This document shows, piece by piece, positions 23,972 through 35,078 of a stretch of DNA of 64,000 bases. Position numbers and translations under genes: made by a program. The DNA is taken from the NCBI GenBank assembly GCA_035910535.1, contig JAMHXF010000005.1:1-64000 (forward strand). Direction: 5' to 3'. How positions within the stretch are numbered: the first letter of the stretch is position 1; each line of letters begins with the position of its first letter. The notes under the pieces were generated by a model. That model did no database searches and was not told the origin of the DNA. It was given only the letters and a program-made list of their open reading frames with translations. Source of the stretch: Archangium_A sp035910535. GTDB taxonomy: Bacteria > Myxococcota > Myxococcia > Myxococcales > Myxococcaceae.

Positions 23972-25630
23972 GTGAAGACTCAGCTTGATTTCGTGCAGGA
24001 ACACGAAGCGCACCGTGTCGGTGAACGTTGGTTCACCCAGCCAATCGGCGGTGGCGTCATCAAGACGTACACGTTCGGGCAAGCGCTCGGAGAAGTGCGT
24101 CGCGTCGCCGCATATTTGAAAGCACAGGGCTTCGAGCCCGGCACGCGCATCGCCATCTTCTCGAAGAACACCGCGTGGTGGCTGATGGCCGACCTCGCCA
24201 TCTGGATGGCGGGCCACGTCTCGGTGCCCATCTACCCGACGCTCGCGGCCGACAGCATCAAGACGATTCTCGAGCACAGCGAGGCGAAGCTCGTCTTCAT
24301 CGGCAAGCTCGACAACTACGCGAACATGGAGCCCGGCCTCATCGCTGGCGTGAAGCGCGTCGCCATGCCGCTGGCCCCGGCGGTGGCTGACGCTGAAGCG
24401 TGGGAGACGATTCTCTCGCAGCACGCGCCGCTCGAGGGCCGCGTCACGCGCGACGAAAACGAGCTGGCCACCATCATCTACACCTCGGGCAGCACGGGCG
24501 ACCCCAAGGGCGCGATGCACAGCTTCAAGACCATGTGCGCCGCGACGGCCTTCGCCGACCTCGCGGGCATGACGCCGGGTGACCGCCTGCTCTCGTATCT
24601 CCCGCTCGCGCACATCGCCGAGCGCGCGGTGCTCGAGACGACGAACTTCAAGGTCGGCTACCAGGTCTTCTTCGCCGAGAGCCTCGACACCTTCGTCAAA
24701 GACCTCCAGCGCGCGAAGCCGACGTTGTTCGGCACCGTGCCTCGGCTGTGGCTGAAATTTCAGGCCGGCGTGCACGGAAAGATGCCCGAAGAGAAGTTGT
24801 CGCGGCTGCTCAAGCTTCCGCTCGTCGGCTGGTTCGTCGGCCGCAAGGTGCTCAAGGGCCTCGGCTTGAATCACGTGCGCTGGGCCGTCACCGGCTCTGC
24901 GCCCACGCCGCCCGAATTGATTCGCTGGTACGCGCGCCTCGGCCTCTCCATCGGGCAGATCTACGGCATGACCGAGAACAACGCGGTCTCGCATTGCTCG
25001 ATGCCTGGCGCCGACCTCGTGGGCACCGTCGGCACCACGTTCGGCGGCGCGGTGTGCAAGGTGACCGAGAACGGCGAGGTGCTCATCAAGAGCCCGGGCA
25101 CCATGCTCGGCTACTACAAAGCCGAAGCGCTCTCGGCCGAGACGGTCGACGCCGACGGGTTTCTGCACACCGGAGATCGCGGCGAGCTCGACGCGCGCGG
25201 CAACCTGCGCATCACCGGCCGCGTGAAGGAGCTCTTCAAGACCAGCAAGGGCAAGTACGTCGCGCCTTCACCCATCGAGAACCAGCTGCTCGCGCGCGGT
25301 GAGCTCGAGCAGGCGTGCGTGTCAGGCGCCGACCTGCCGCAGCCCATCGCGCTCGTGGTGCTCGCCGAACATCTGCGCAAGGGCGCGCTGACTGACGAGA
25401 AGAAAACTGAGGTCACGAAGCTGCTCGAGCTGCAGCTCACGCAGCTCAACTCGAAGCTCGACCCGCATGAGCAGTTGGAGAAGCTCGTCGTGATGCGCGA
25501 GGAATGGACGGTCGACAACGGGCTGCTGACGCCCACGCTCAAGTTGAAGCGCTCGGCCATCGAGGCCCGCTACGCCCCTCGCGTGAGCGAATGGGTCGCG
25601 CTCAAAGAACGCATCGTGTGGCTCAGCTGA
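23972..25630 (+). CDS. Long-chain fatty-acid-CoA ligase (AMP-dependent, FadD15-like)
   Basis: 552 aa from a GTG at 23972. It should activate long-chain fatty acids to acyl-CoA. Motifs: I-I-Y-T-S-G-S-T-G-D-P-K-G near residue 170, L-S-Y-L-P-L-A-H-I-A-E-R near 208 (typical of long-chain ligases), I-Y-G-M-T-E-N near 330, F-L-H-T-G-D-R-G near 396 and the hinge T-G-R-V-K-E-L-F-K-T-S-K-G-K-Y-V-A-P, which is the form used by FadD15/ACSL enzymes. The C-terminal part ends T-P-T-L-K-L-K-R. It lacks a linker insert seen in some ACSLs, so it is slightly short. It overlaps the convergent SRPBCC remnant by 8 bp. Confidence 0.93.
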   Translation: MKTQLDFVQEHEAHRVGERWFTQPIGGGVIKTYTFGQALGEVRRVAAYLKAQGFEPGTRIAIFSKNTAWWLMADLAIWMAGHVSVPIYPTLAADSIKTILEHSEAKLVFIGKLDNYANMEPGLIAGVKRVAMPLAPAVADAEAWETILSQHAPLEGRVTRDENELATIIYTSGSTGDPKGAMHSFKTMCAATAFADLAGMTPGDRLLSYLPLAHIAERAVLETTNFKVGYQVFFAESLDTFVKDLQRAKPTLFGTVPRLWLKFQAGVHGKMPEEKLSRLLKLPLVGWFVGRKVLKGLGLNHVRWAVTGSAPTPPELIRWYARLGLSIGQIYGMTENNAVSHCSMPGADLVGTVGTTFGGAVCKVTENGEVLIKSPGTMLGYYKAEALSAETVDADGFLHTGDRGELDARGNLRITGRVKELFKTSKGKYVAPSPIENQLLARGELEQACVSGADLPQPIALVVLAEHLRKGALTDEKKTEVTKLLELQLTQLNSKLDPHEQLEKLVVMREEWTVDNGLLTPTLKLKRSAIEARYAPRVSEWVALKERIVWLS

Positions 25631-25844
25631 GCGGTGGCAGCTTCTTTTCAGCGTGCTCACGCGCGCTGGTGACGAGCGAGCCCCACCAGCGGCCCATTTC
25701 TCCGATGAACTCGACGACGTTCTGCCCGTGACGCACGGGGCGCCCTTCGCGCAGTGACGCGAAGCCGCGATGTTCGAGAAACACGCGCGTGCCTTCACCG
25801 CTCGCTTCGAAGGTCTGCACCCGCACCACGTCGCCGGCGCTCAC
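25623..25844 (-). pseudogene. SRPBCC/AHSA1-family protein, N-terminally truncated
   Basis: 73 aa from a GTG at 25844 that overlaps the ArsR stop (GTGA). The visible part, V-R-V-Q-T-F-E-A-S-G-E-G-T-R-V-F-L-E-H near the start and then a helix with W-W-G-S-L, is the C-terminal half of an AHSA1 (activator of Hsp90 ATPase homology 1-like) ligand-binding domain, normally 130-150 aa. The N-terminal strand-helix part of the fold is missing, and no in-frame start upstream could supply it because the DNA there codes for ArsR. Since ArsR-AHSA1 pairs are common, this looks like an internal deletion that fused the original start region to the distal half. Product may be non-functional. Confidence 0.7.
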
Positions 25845-26167
25845 TTCTTCCTCTTCTTCTCGGCGTACTTCGCGAACGCACCCAACTGCGCCGACCAGAA
25901 GCGTTCGACGTCGTCGAGCCACTCGCGCAAGTCGCCGAAACGTTCGGGCTTGAGCCGGTAGACCTTCGCGCGCGCGTCGGCCTCGTCGAACTGCGGCTCG
26001 ATGAGGCCGCTCTCGCGCAGCACGCGCAGGTGCTTGCTCATGGCCGGCGCTGGAAGTCGCAGCGCCTCAGCCAGCGCGCCAGCGCGACGTGGGCCCTTGC
26101 GCAACAACCGCACCACTTCGCGACGATGCTCGTCGGCGAGCGCGCCGAACAGGTCGTCGAGGCTCAC
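25841..26167 (-). CDS. ArsR-family transcriptional repressor
   Basis: 108 aa from a GTG at 26167, overlapping the VOC gene stop (GTGA). A longer frame exists upstream but lies inside the VOC gene. The winged helix-turn-helix begins D-D-L-F-G-A-L-A-D-E-H-R-R-E-V-V and contains A-L-A-E-A-L-R-L-P-A-P-A-M-S-K-H-L-R-V-L-R-E-S-G-L-I, the recognition helix of ArsR proteins. No metal-binding C-x-C motif is present, as is usual for the ArsR members paired with AHSA1 proteins. The C-terminus is Lys/Arg rich. It probably represses its own operon through the dyad near 26630-26647. Confidence 0.9.
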   Translation of the reverse strand: MSLDDLFGALADEHRREVVRLLRKGPRRAGALAEALRLPAPAMSKHLRVLRESGLIEPQFDEADARAKVYRLKPERFGDLREWLDDVERFWSAQLGAFAKYAEKKRKK

Positions 26168-26601
26168 CCGCGAACCCGTTTGATGAACCACCAATGGTGA
26201 CCCTCGAGGTCGACGCACTCGTAGGTCTTGTCGGTCCAATACGCCTCGCCGTAGTCGTTCACCGTCGGCTCCATGGTGATGCGCGCGCCGACTTTGCGAG
26301 CCCGCTCACAGTGCGCGTCGACGTCGTCGACGAACAACATCAGCGCCTGCGTATTCGAGCCACCGACCGAGCGAGGGCTGACCATCGGCCGCTGCTTGTC
26401 TTTCTGACGGCGCGCGTCGCCCACGGTGACGACGGCCTCACCAAACGTCAGCTCGCTGTGCTCGACGACGCCACCTTCGCCTTCGATTTTCAGGCGCACC
26501 TCGAAGCCGAACGCAGCGCTCAACCAGTCAATGGCCTTCGCGGCGTCATCGTAGAAAACAGCGCTCGAGAGCCTCGACCAGCCCTTCGGAGTTGGATTCA
26601 T
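26164..26601 (-). CDS. VOC-family protein (glyoxalase/bleomycin resistance-like)
   Basis: 145 aa from the ATG at 26601, 20 bp downstream of a recognisable -10 hexamer. The vicinal-oxygen-chelate fold is clear: F-Y-D-D-A-A-K-A-I-D-W-L-S-A-A-F-G-F near residue 15, L-M-L-F-V-D-D-V-D-A-H-C near residue 90, then E-C-V-D-L-E-G-H-H-W-W-F near the end, of the PhnB/YaeR-like type found in ArsR-AHSA1 operons. Substrate unknown. It is the first gene of a VOC-ArsR-SRPBCC operon with overlapping stops and starts. The longer frame upstream overlaps the DTW gene antisense and is not coding. Confidence 0.85.
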   Translation of the reverse strand: MNPTPKGWSRLSSAVFYDDAAKAIDWLSAAFGFEVRLKIEGEGGVVEHSELTFGEAVVTVGDARRQKDKQRPMVSPRSVGGSNTQALMLFVDDVDAHCERARKVGARITMEPTVNDYGEAYWTDKTYECVDLEGHHWWFIKRVRG

Positions 26602-26618
26602 ATTGTTTCCCTTCTCGG

Positions 26619-26651
26619 AAAATACTTGCCGATTACGGAAATAATCGTCAA
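26619..26651 (-). promoter_or_regulatory. Promoter and ArsR-type operator of the VOC-ArsR operon
   Basis: On the minus strand a -35-like TTGACG (26651-26646) and a -10-like AAGTAT (26627-26622) are 18 bp apart. Between and overlapping them is a perfect dyad, CGATTA-N6-TAATCG (26630-26647). Position over the promoter and the dyad length are typical of ArsR operators. The ATG of the VOC gene lies about 20 bp further. The region is an AT-rich island. Confidence 0.65.
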
Positions 26652-27259
26652 GCCCCGGCCTTCTTCTGGTCCCACACGCCGCGCGCCCGAAACACGCGCT
26701 CGACGTACAACGCGTGCAGCGCGTGCAACGGAGCCGATGCCTCTTCACCTTCGAGCAACGCGACGGCCTCGGCGATGGCCTCCAGCGTCGAGCGGCCTTC
26801 TTCGAACGCCGACTCGCGCAGCCGCAAGATCTTCGAGGTCTGCGGAGGCAACGCCAGCTTCGGCACACCGTGCAGCGACTCGAGCTTCCCGTACATCTTG
26901 CGCGTCTGCCGCCACGTGCCGTCGATGAGTATCAACCGCTTCACCTCGCCCCACGGCGCGCCTTCATCGGTGGGGAAGAGCAGGTGCGCGCCTTCGACGA
27001 GGCCCGGCAACGCGCTGCGCGCAGGCTCCGCGTCTTCGCTGAACTCGATGATGCGGAGGTTCGGCATCGCCAGACCCGCGATGCGCGCGGTGCCCGTCGA
27101 TTTCCACCCTTCGCGCTCGTGGCGCACGACGATGATTTCAGTGCGCGTGGGCGCCGTCGGCACGTCGGCGCAGATGCAGAACGCACCGGCAATGAGACAG
27201 CGTTGGCAGCGCCCCGGCGCTCCGGCGGTAGTAAACGAACGCACAACGGGCGCGCTCAT
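26648..27259 (-). CDS. DTW-domain protein (tRNA-uridine aminocarboxypropyltransferase-like)
   Basis: 203 aa from the ATG at 27259; an ATG at 27277 would add six residues. An N-terminal cysteine cluster, C-Q-R-C-L-I-A-G-A-F-C-I-C, resembles a zinc site. The family signature is L-I-L-I-D-G-T-W-R-Q-T-R-K-M near residue 115; the D-T-W-type motif here reads D-G-T-W. The E. coli homologue TapT (YfiP) transfers the 3-amino-3-carboxypropyl group of SAM to uridine 47 of tRNA. L-R-L-R-E-S-A-F-E-E-G-R-S-T-L-E-A near residue 145 matches the conserved distal part. It is divergent from the small gene at 27283. Confidence 0.87.
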   Translation of the reverse strand: MSAPVVRSFTTAGAPGRCQRCLIAGAFCICADVPTAPTRTEIIVVRHEREGWKSTGTARIAGLAMPNLRIIEFSEDAEPARSALPGLVEGAHLLFPTDEGAPWGEVKRLILIDGTWRQTRKMYGKLESLHGVPKLALPPQTSKILRLRESAFEEGRSTLEAIAEAVALLEGEEASAPLHALHALYVERVFRARGVWDQKKAGA

Positions 27260-27282
27260 ACACGCTACGTTTCTCAACGACC

Positions 27283-27483
27283 ATGCCCACCATCGATGGC
27301 TTCGTCGCGCTGCTCAACGCGCACGGCGCCGAGCGCAACTACGACGCGCAGACGATCCGGCTGCTGCCCGCCGTGGGCGAGCCGACGTGGCAACTCACCA
27401 TCAACGACGGCAGTCGCATGGGGCCCGTGGCCGTCTTCGACATGCGCGGCTGGAGCAGCGAGCACGAGACGCTGGTGGGCTGA
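27283..27483 (+). CDS. Small hypothetical protein, 66 aa
   Basis: 66 aa, ATG start, 52 bp upstream of an AraC-type regulator on the same strand. It is soluble, with no signal peptide or membrane segment. It contains T-W-Q-L-T-I-N-D-G-S-R-M-G-P-V-A-V-F-D-M-R-G-W, which looks like two beta strands and a turn. No family recognised. Coding is supported by natural composition and its fit between flanking genes. Confidence 0.5.
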   Translation: MPTIDGFVALLNAHGAERNYDAQTIRLLPAVGEPTWQLTINDGSRMGPVAVFDMRGWSSEHETLVG

Positions 27484-27535
27484 CGCACACGAGGTTGCGC
27501 GCACCCGCCGCTTCCAACCTGTACAGTGCGACCGA

Positions 27536-28564
27536 ATGCCCCGCGGCGACCTCGACTTTGAATCACGCCTGCCTCCGTTGTTGCTCGCGTACGCGCAGCA
27601 CCGCGGGGTCGACGTCGCGCCGCTGCTCGCGAAGTACGGGCTCCCCAGAGACCTGCTCGCGCAGACGCCCGGCAAGCTGAACGTCGTCACGCCCAGCTCG
27701 GTGTTGCCCGCGCTCGCCGACGACCTCGCCAGCACCTTGAAAGACCCGCACGTCGGGTTGTCGTTGTCGGCGTGGTTGCCCAAAGGTGCCTACGGCGTCG
27801 CGGAGTTCCTCGCGCGCGCCGGCCCGACGATGCGCAACTCCTTCGAGAACATGACGCGCTTCAGCGGCATCTTGTCTCCGTCGCAGACGTTTCATTTCGA
27901 AGACGCGGGAGACGAAGCGCGCTTCGAGCACTCCACGCCGCAGCGCCCCGGCGCGATGGGTCGGCACCTGCAGGAGTACACGACCGCGGTCATCGTGAAG
28001 ACGTACGTGTTGATGGCCGGCGGCCGGAAGCCGACGCGCGCGTGGTTCGTTCACCCACGCCCCGCAGAGCTCGACTTCTCACGGCTCGTTGAAGGCGTGC
28101 ACACGCCGAACATCACGTTCAACGAGGCGACCAACGGCTTCGCGGTCGAGCCCGGAGTGCTCGACGAAGGCGTCGTCGGTGGAGACGCCGCGCTGTACGC
28201 CTTTCTCGAAGAGCACGCCGTCGCAGCGCTCTCGTCGCGGCCGAAGAGCGACGACCTCATCGACAAGCTGCGCCACTCGATTCGTGAGGCGCTCAAGCAG
28301 GGCGAGCCCAACGTCGAGCGCCTCGCCACGCGACTCAACATGAGCGGGCGTACGCTGCAGCGCCGCCTCGCAGACCTGAAGACCTCGTTTCAGGAAGTGC
28401 TCGACCTCGTGCGCTTCGACCTCTCACGCCAGTACCTCAAAGACGTGCGCCTCGACCTGAGCCAGATCGCGTACCTGCTCGGCTATTCGGAGCTGCGCGC
28501 CTTCGACCGCGCGTTCCGTCGCTGGGCCGACAAGTCGCCGGGCGAGTGGCGTTCGCAGCGCTGA
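27536..28564 (+). CDS. AraC-family regulator with Arabinose_bd-type N-terminus
   Basis: 342 aa from the ATG at 27536. The N-terminal ~220 residues match the Arabinose_bd (OruR/ArgR-like) ligand region: L-L-L-A-Y-A-Q-H-R-G-V-D near residue 15, H-V-G-L-S-L-S near 72, F-E-N-M-T-R-F near 103, and W-F-V-H-P-R-P near 168. The C-terminal HTH_18 domain has V-E-R-L-A-T-R-L-N-M-S-G-R-T-L-Q-R-R-L and L-S-Q-I-A-Y-L-L-G-Y-S-E-L-R-A-F-D-R-A-F-R-R-W. Regulators of this subgroup often control amino-acid, fatty-acid or lipid metabolism; the target here is unknown. Confidence 0.9.
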   Translation: MPRGDLDFESRLPPLLLAYAQHRGVDVAPLLAKYGLPRDLLAQTPGKLNVVTPSSVLPALADDLASTLKDPHVGLSLSAWLPKGAYGVAEFLARAGPTMRNSFENMTRFSGILSPSQTFHFEDAGDEARFEHSTPQRPGAMGRHLQEYTTAVIVKTYVLMAGGRKPTRAWFVHPRPAELDFSRLVEGVHTPNITFNEATNGFAVEPGVLDEGVVGGDAALYAFLEEHAVAALSSRPKSDDLIDKLRHSIREALKQGEPNVERLATRLNMSGRTLQRRLADLKTSFQEVLDLVRFDLSRQYLKDVRLDLSQIAYLLGYSELRAFDRAFRRWADKSPGEWRSQR

Positions 28565-28600
28565 ATTCCCGCAGCCCCGCCCCGTCTTGACGCGCTCCCT

Positions 28601-29773
28601 GTGAACTCCATGCTTCTGTGCTTCGGCCTCGTTCCGTTCTTCACCGGTCGCACCACGCTGGCCATCGGGCTGGTGCTCACCTGGTTCTCGATGCAGGGCG
28701 CCATGGCCGAAGGCGAGCTCTCCTTCAAAGCCGTCGTCATCGGCGTGGTCGGGGGCGTCGTGTCGTCGCTGTTGCAGCTGGGCGTCTCGAAGCTGCGCTC
28801 GTGGCTCGAAGAGGTCGCGCAGGCGTACCGCCGGTTCATGGAGCGCACCGACGTGTGGCTCGCCGTCTTCGTCGCCATGGCCTTCGCCGGCAAGATGATG
28901 AACACCGCGCTGCCCGAGACGAACGAGCGCGCGGCGAGCCTCGGCGGGCGTGAAGCGGGGCTGATGCTCGGCGTGGGCGCGCTGGCGTACGTGTTCGCGC
29001 GGCTGCGCTCGGAGATTTCTTCGCTCTTCGCCGAGCTGCCGCTGAGCGACGTGCCGGGCGTCAGCCGCACGGTGTTCGGCGTCGAGCTGGTCTCGACGGT
29101 GCTCGGCGTCGCCATCGCGTTCGCGGCGCCCGTCATCAGCGTGGGGTTGATGGGCCTGACGCTGGTGCTGCTCGCCGGCGGCGCGCTGGTGCTGAGCCGG
29201 GTTCGTCGCGGCGCGCGCGAGGCCTGCGCGGCGTGCGGCGCGTCGCTTCATCTGTGCGCGAGCGCGTGCGGCAAGTGTGGAGCGACGCACCAGGCTCGAA
29301 AAACGGGCTTCCTGGGGCGCCCGGGGAGCGCGCCCGTCGACGACGTGAATCGGCACCGGCTCGCGTTGCTGGCGGCGCTGCGCTGCCCGTCGTGCGCGGA
29401 GCCGCTGCGCAACGCCGCGGCCGGCTCGTGTGAGCGCTGCCGCGCCGCGCTCTTTCGCGATGACACAGAGTTCACGGCGTTTCTTCGCCACGTCGACACG
29501 CGCTTCGCGGTCATGAGCCCGCTCTTCGTCGCGCTCGGCCTGGTCCCCGTGCTGGGGCTCGGCCTCGCGTTGTTGACCTACAAGTTGTCGCCCGCAGGCT
29601 CGCTCGCGGGCTTCACCGACTGGCGGGGAAAAGTCGGCGCGCGTGTGCTGCGCGGCCTCACGTTGACCGGCCTCGCGCTCGTGCAGCCCGTGCCGTTGAT
29701 TGGCGCCGGCGCGACGTGGGCCTTCATCACCGCGTCGCACGTGTGGGTTCGCCGTTCAGTGAAACGGAGCTGA
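28601..29773 (+). CDS. Multi-pass membrane protein with two zinc-ribbon motifs
   Basis: 390 aa from a GTG at 28601; an ATG three codons later is equally possible. About four hydrophobic segments come before residue 205 (near 8-30, 45-62, 85-100 and 160-195). Then a cytosolic-looking part carries C-A-A-C-G-A-S-L-H-L-C, C-G-K-C-G and, after a linker, C-P-S-C-A-E-P-L with C-E-R-C, i.e. two four-cysteine zinc-ribbon units. Two or three more membrane helices follow (residues ~305-380). No known family recognised. A membrane-anchored metal-binding regulator or assembly factor is conceivable but is inference. 12 bp before the threonine aldolase gene, so probably co-transcribed. Confidence 0.75.
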   Translation: MNSMLLCFGLVPFFTGRTTLAIGLVLTWFSMQGAMAEGELSFKAVVIGVVGGVVSSLLQLGVSKLRSWLEEVAQAYRRFMERTDVWLAVFVAMAFAGKMMNTALPETNERAASLGGREAGLMLGVGALAYVFARLRSEISSLFAELPLSDVPGVSRTVFGVELVSTVLGVAIAFAAPVISVGLMGLTLVLLAGGALVLSRVRRGAREACAACGASLHLCASACGKCGATHQARKTGFLGRPGSAPVDDVNRHRLALLAALRCPSCAEPLRNAAAGSCERCRAALFRDDTEFTAFLRHVDTRFAVMSPLFVALGLVPVLGLGLALLTYKLSPAGSLAGFTDWRGKVGARVLRGLTLTGLALVQPVPLIGAGATWAFITASHVWVRRSVKRS

Positions 29774-29785
29774 TAAGCCGCGCCC

Positions 29786-30790
29786 ATGGCGCTGATTGAC
29801 CTCCGCAGTGACACGGTGACGCGACCGACTCCGGGCATGCGCGAGGCGATGGCGCGCGCGGAAGTGGGCGACGACGTCTTCGGCGACGACACCACGGTGA
29901 ACCGGCTGCAGGCCGTGCTCGCGGAGCGCTGCGGCACCGAAGCGGGCTTGTTCTTTCCGTCAGGCACTCAGTGCAACCTCGCGGCGCTGCTCACGCACTG
30001 TCAGCGCGGCGACGAGTACCTGGTCGGCCTGGGCGCGCACACCTACGTGCACGAAGGCGGCGGCGCGGCAGTGCTGGGTTCGATTCAGCCACAGCCGCTC
30101 GAGAACGAGCCCGACGGTTCGATTTCGCTGGTGCGCCTCGCCCAGGCCATCAAGCCGCTGGACGACCACTACGCGCGCACGCGGCTGCTCTCGTTGGAGA
30201 ACACCTTCGGCGGGCGCGTGGTGCCGCAGGCGTACCTGCGCGAGGCGACGTCATTTGCACACGACAAGGGGTTGCAGACCCACCTCGACGGCGCGCGCGT
30301 GTTCAACGCTGCGGTGAAGTCGAAGGTCGAGGTGGCTGCGCTGCTGCGCGGCTTCGACTCAGTCTCGGTGTGCCTGTCGAAGGGGCTCGGCGCGCCGGTC
30401 GGCTCGGTGCTGCTCGGCACCAGCGCGTTCATTCGTGAAGCGCGCCGCTGGCGAAAGATGCTCGGCGGCGGAATGCGGCAGGCTGGAGTGCTCGCCGCCG
30501 CCGGCCTCTACGCGCTCGAGCACCACGTCGAACGGCTCGCGCAAGACCATGAGCACGCGGCGCTGCTCGCGCGGGGCCTCCGTGAAATCGAAGGGCTCAC
30601 CGTCGAAGAGCCACAGACCAACATCGTGTGGGTCGACGTCGCGAGGCCGCAGCTCGTCGCGGAGCTGGCGAAGCACGGCGTGCTGGCGACTGGCACGTCC
30701 CGCGTGCGCTTCGTCACGCACCTCGACGTGGGTCGTCACGACATCGAAGCGGTCATTTCAACGTGTCGACGTATTCACGAAGCAGCGTGA
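29786..30790 (+). CDS. ltaE: Low-specificity L-threonine aldolase
   Basis: 334 aa, standard length for the fold-type I PLP family that cleaves L-threonine or allo-threonine to glycine and acetaldehyde. The start L-I-D-L-R-S-D-T-V-T-R-P-T is diagnostic. Further motifs are A-E-V-G-D-D-V-F-G-D-D, H-L-D-G-A-R-V-F-N at 166-174, and the PLP lysine Lys199 in V-S-V-C-L-S-K-G-L-G-A-P-V-G-S. G-G-G-M-R-Q-A-G near residue 231 closes the active site. The 3' end overlaps the convergent secreted-protein gene by 38 bp. Confidence 0.93.
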   Translation: MALIDLRSDTVTRPTPGMREAMARAEVGDDVFGDDTTVNRLQAVLAERCGTEAGLFFPSGTQCNLAALLTHCQRGDEYLVGLGAHTYVHEGGGAAVLGSIQPQPLENEPDGSISLVRLAQAIKPLDDHYARTRLLSLENTFGGRVVPQAYLREATSFAHDKGLQTHLDGARVFNAAVKSKVEVAALLRGFDSVSVCLSKGLGAPVGSVLLGTSAFIREARRWRKMLGGGMRQAGVLAAAGLYALEHHVERLAQDHEHAALLARGLREIEGLTVEEPQTNIVWVDVARPQLVAELAKHGVLATGTSRVRFVTHLDVGRHDIEAVISTCRRIHEAA

Positions 30791-31214
30791 GCGACTTCTT
30801 CGCTTCTTTGCCGCCTTCACGAACTGTCTGCTCGAGCACGAGCTTGTTGTCTTTGGTGACGAGCGCGATGGCGAGCACCCGCGCCTCTTTCGTGTTGCCG
30901 TCGAAGCGCACCGCCGTCTGGTCTGCGTCTTTCAGCTTGAACCGCGACGCGCCGCCCGGGCCGTGGTTGCTGGCGAGCAGCTCAGCGCCCTCGAGCGAGT
31001 ACAAGGTGGCCGACGTCACGGTCGTGCGGTCGGGGCCCGTCGTGGTCTCGAGCACCGCGTTGCTGCCGACGACGCGCAACAGCACGTACTGAATCGGCCC
31101 GTCTTTCACGTCGGTCTTCCACGAGCCTTCGAGCTTCTTGAGGCGGTCGAACGCCGCGCTACCGTCGGTGGGAGCGGCAACAGCGAGCGCGGCCAACAGT
31201 GCGAGTGCGTGCAT
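30753..31214 (-). CDS. Secreted hypothetical protein
   Basis: 153 aa from the ATG at 31214. The longer frame upstream runs into carB antisense and is not coding. The N-terminus M-H-A-L-A-L-L-A-A-L-A-V-A-A is a signal peptide. The mature part is beta-rich with L-E-G-S-W-K-T near residue 29, V-L-E-T-T-T-G-P-D-R and R-V-L-A-I-A-L-V-T-K-D-N, a lipocalin-like barrel pattern similar to DUF1579-type proteins but not firmly assignable. Its 3' end overlaps that of threonine aldolase by 38 bp. Confidence 0.65.
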   Translation of the reverse strand: MHALALLAALAVAAPTDGSAAFDRLKKLEGSWKTDVKDGPIQYVLLRVVGSNAVLETTTGPDRTTVTSATLYSLEGAELLASNHGPGGASRFKLKDADQTAVRFDGNTKEARVLAIALVTKDNKLVLEQTVREGGKEAKKSLTLLREYVDTLK

Positions 31215-31341
31215 GAGGCACGAACTGTAGGCGACGGGCGCCAGCGTGATTTCAGTTTCGACACGCGACCCGGCGATTGCCTGCGGGGTCTCCGCGCGGC
31301 GGCGTGTGTGAGCGTTCCACACGCCGCGCGTCGCCGATTCC

Positions 31342-34560
<3,219 letters not shown>

Positions 34561-34651
34561 GGCGGCGCCACTACCGCAAAATGACCGGCGGGTCTGCGAT
34601 AGTCGCGTGACGTTCGAGGCTGAGATGATCAGTTGATCAGCGGCCGTAGAC

Positions 34652-34680
34652 TGGCGAAGGCGCCGCGACCCAATTACAAT
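34652..34680 (+). promoter_or_regulatory. Possible promoter of the RiPP operon
   Basis: TACAAT at 34675-34680 matches the -10 consensus at five of six positions, with a weak -35-like TGGCGA 17 bp upstream (34652-34657). The first gene starts at 34689, so transcription from here would give a very short or absent leader. The stretch lies between carB and the divergent RiPP operon. Prediction only. Confidence 0.35.
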
Positions 34681-34688
34681 GCGGCGGA

Positions 34689-35078
34689 ATGCTGTTGCAG
34701 CTCCCGCGCGATCCTCTGGTTCGCGAATTTCTCAGTGAATACGTGGGGGTACAGTTCAGAGTCACCGGCAGCTGTATGCAACCCCACTTCCGCCACGGCG
34801 ATATCGTCGAGGTGCGCAGTGTGCGTGTGGGTGCGCCGCGCGTCGGTGACGTGGTGCTCATCGACGTCAACGGCGCGCTCAAGCTGCACCGGCTCGAGCG
34901 CGTCGGCCGCACCATGGTTCGTACGGTCACGGAGCTCGGTGTGGCGGACCCGTTGATGCCGCGAAGTGCGGTGCTGGCGGTGCTCACGCGCGTCAATGGG
35001 CTGCCGTTTTTCCGCCGCGGAATCTTCGAGCGGGTGCGCGTGCGCGCGAGCCGGTTGGCGCGAAGGGTGCTGCGATGA
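34689..35078 (+). CDS. S24/S26 peptidase-like protein with Cys in place of nucleophilic Ser
   Basis: 129 aa. Residues 22-75 follow the signal-peptidase/LexA-like S24-S26 fold: V-T-G-S-C-M-Q-P-H-F-R-H-G-D-I-V at 25-40, G-D-V-V-L-I-D at 53-59 and the general-base lysine region A-L-K-L-H-R-L with Lys65. In the family the first motif reads G-x-S-M-x-P, so the serine position holds Cys29 here. There is no membrane anchor. Basic C-terminus. Proteins of this type are encoded next to PqqD and HprK-like proteins in several bacterial peptide or export clusters. It heads the operon and its stop overlaps the pqqD-like start (ATGA). A leader-peptidase role is possible; activity is uncertain because of the Cys. 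Confidence 0.78.
   Translation: MLLQLPRDPLVREFLSEYVGVQFRVTGSCMQPHFRHGDIVEVRSVRVGAPRVGDVVLIDVNGALKLHRLERVGRTMVRTVTELGVADPLMPRSAVLAVLTRVNGLPFFRRGIFERVRVRASRLARRVLR

Noticed and set aside
23933..25168. 411-codon minus-strand frame opposite the FadD-like ligase
   Set aside because: The plus-strand ligase has all motifs; the antisense frame has none.
34625..34641. Two TGATCA hexamers spaced by 2 bp upstream of the RiPP operon
   Set aside because: Each hexamer is self-palindromic and could be chance; no known regulator site matched strongly enough to call.
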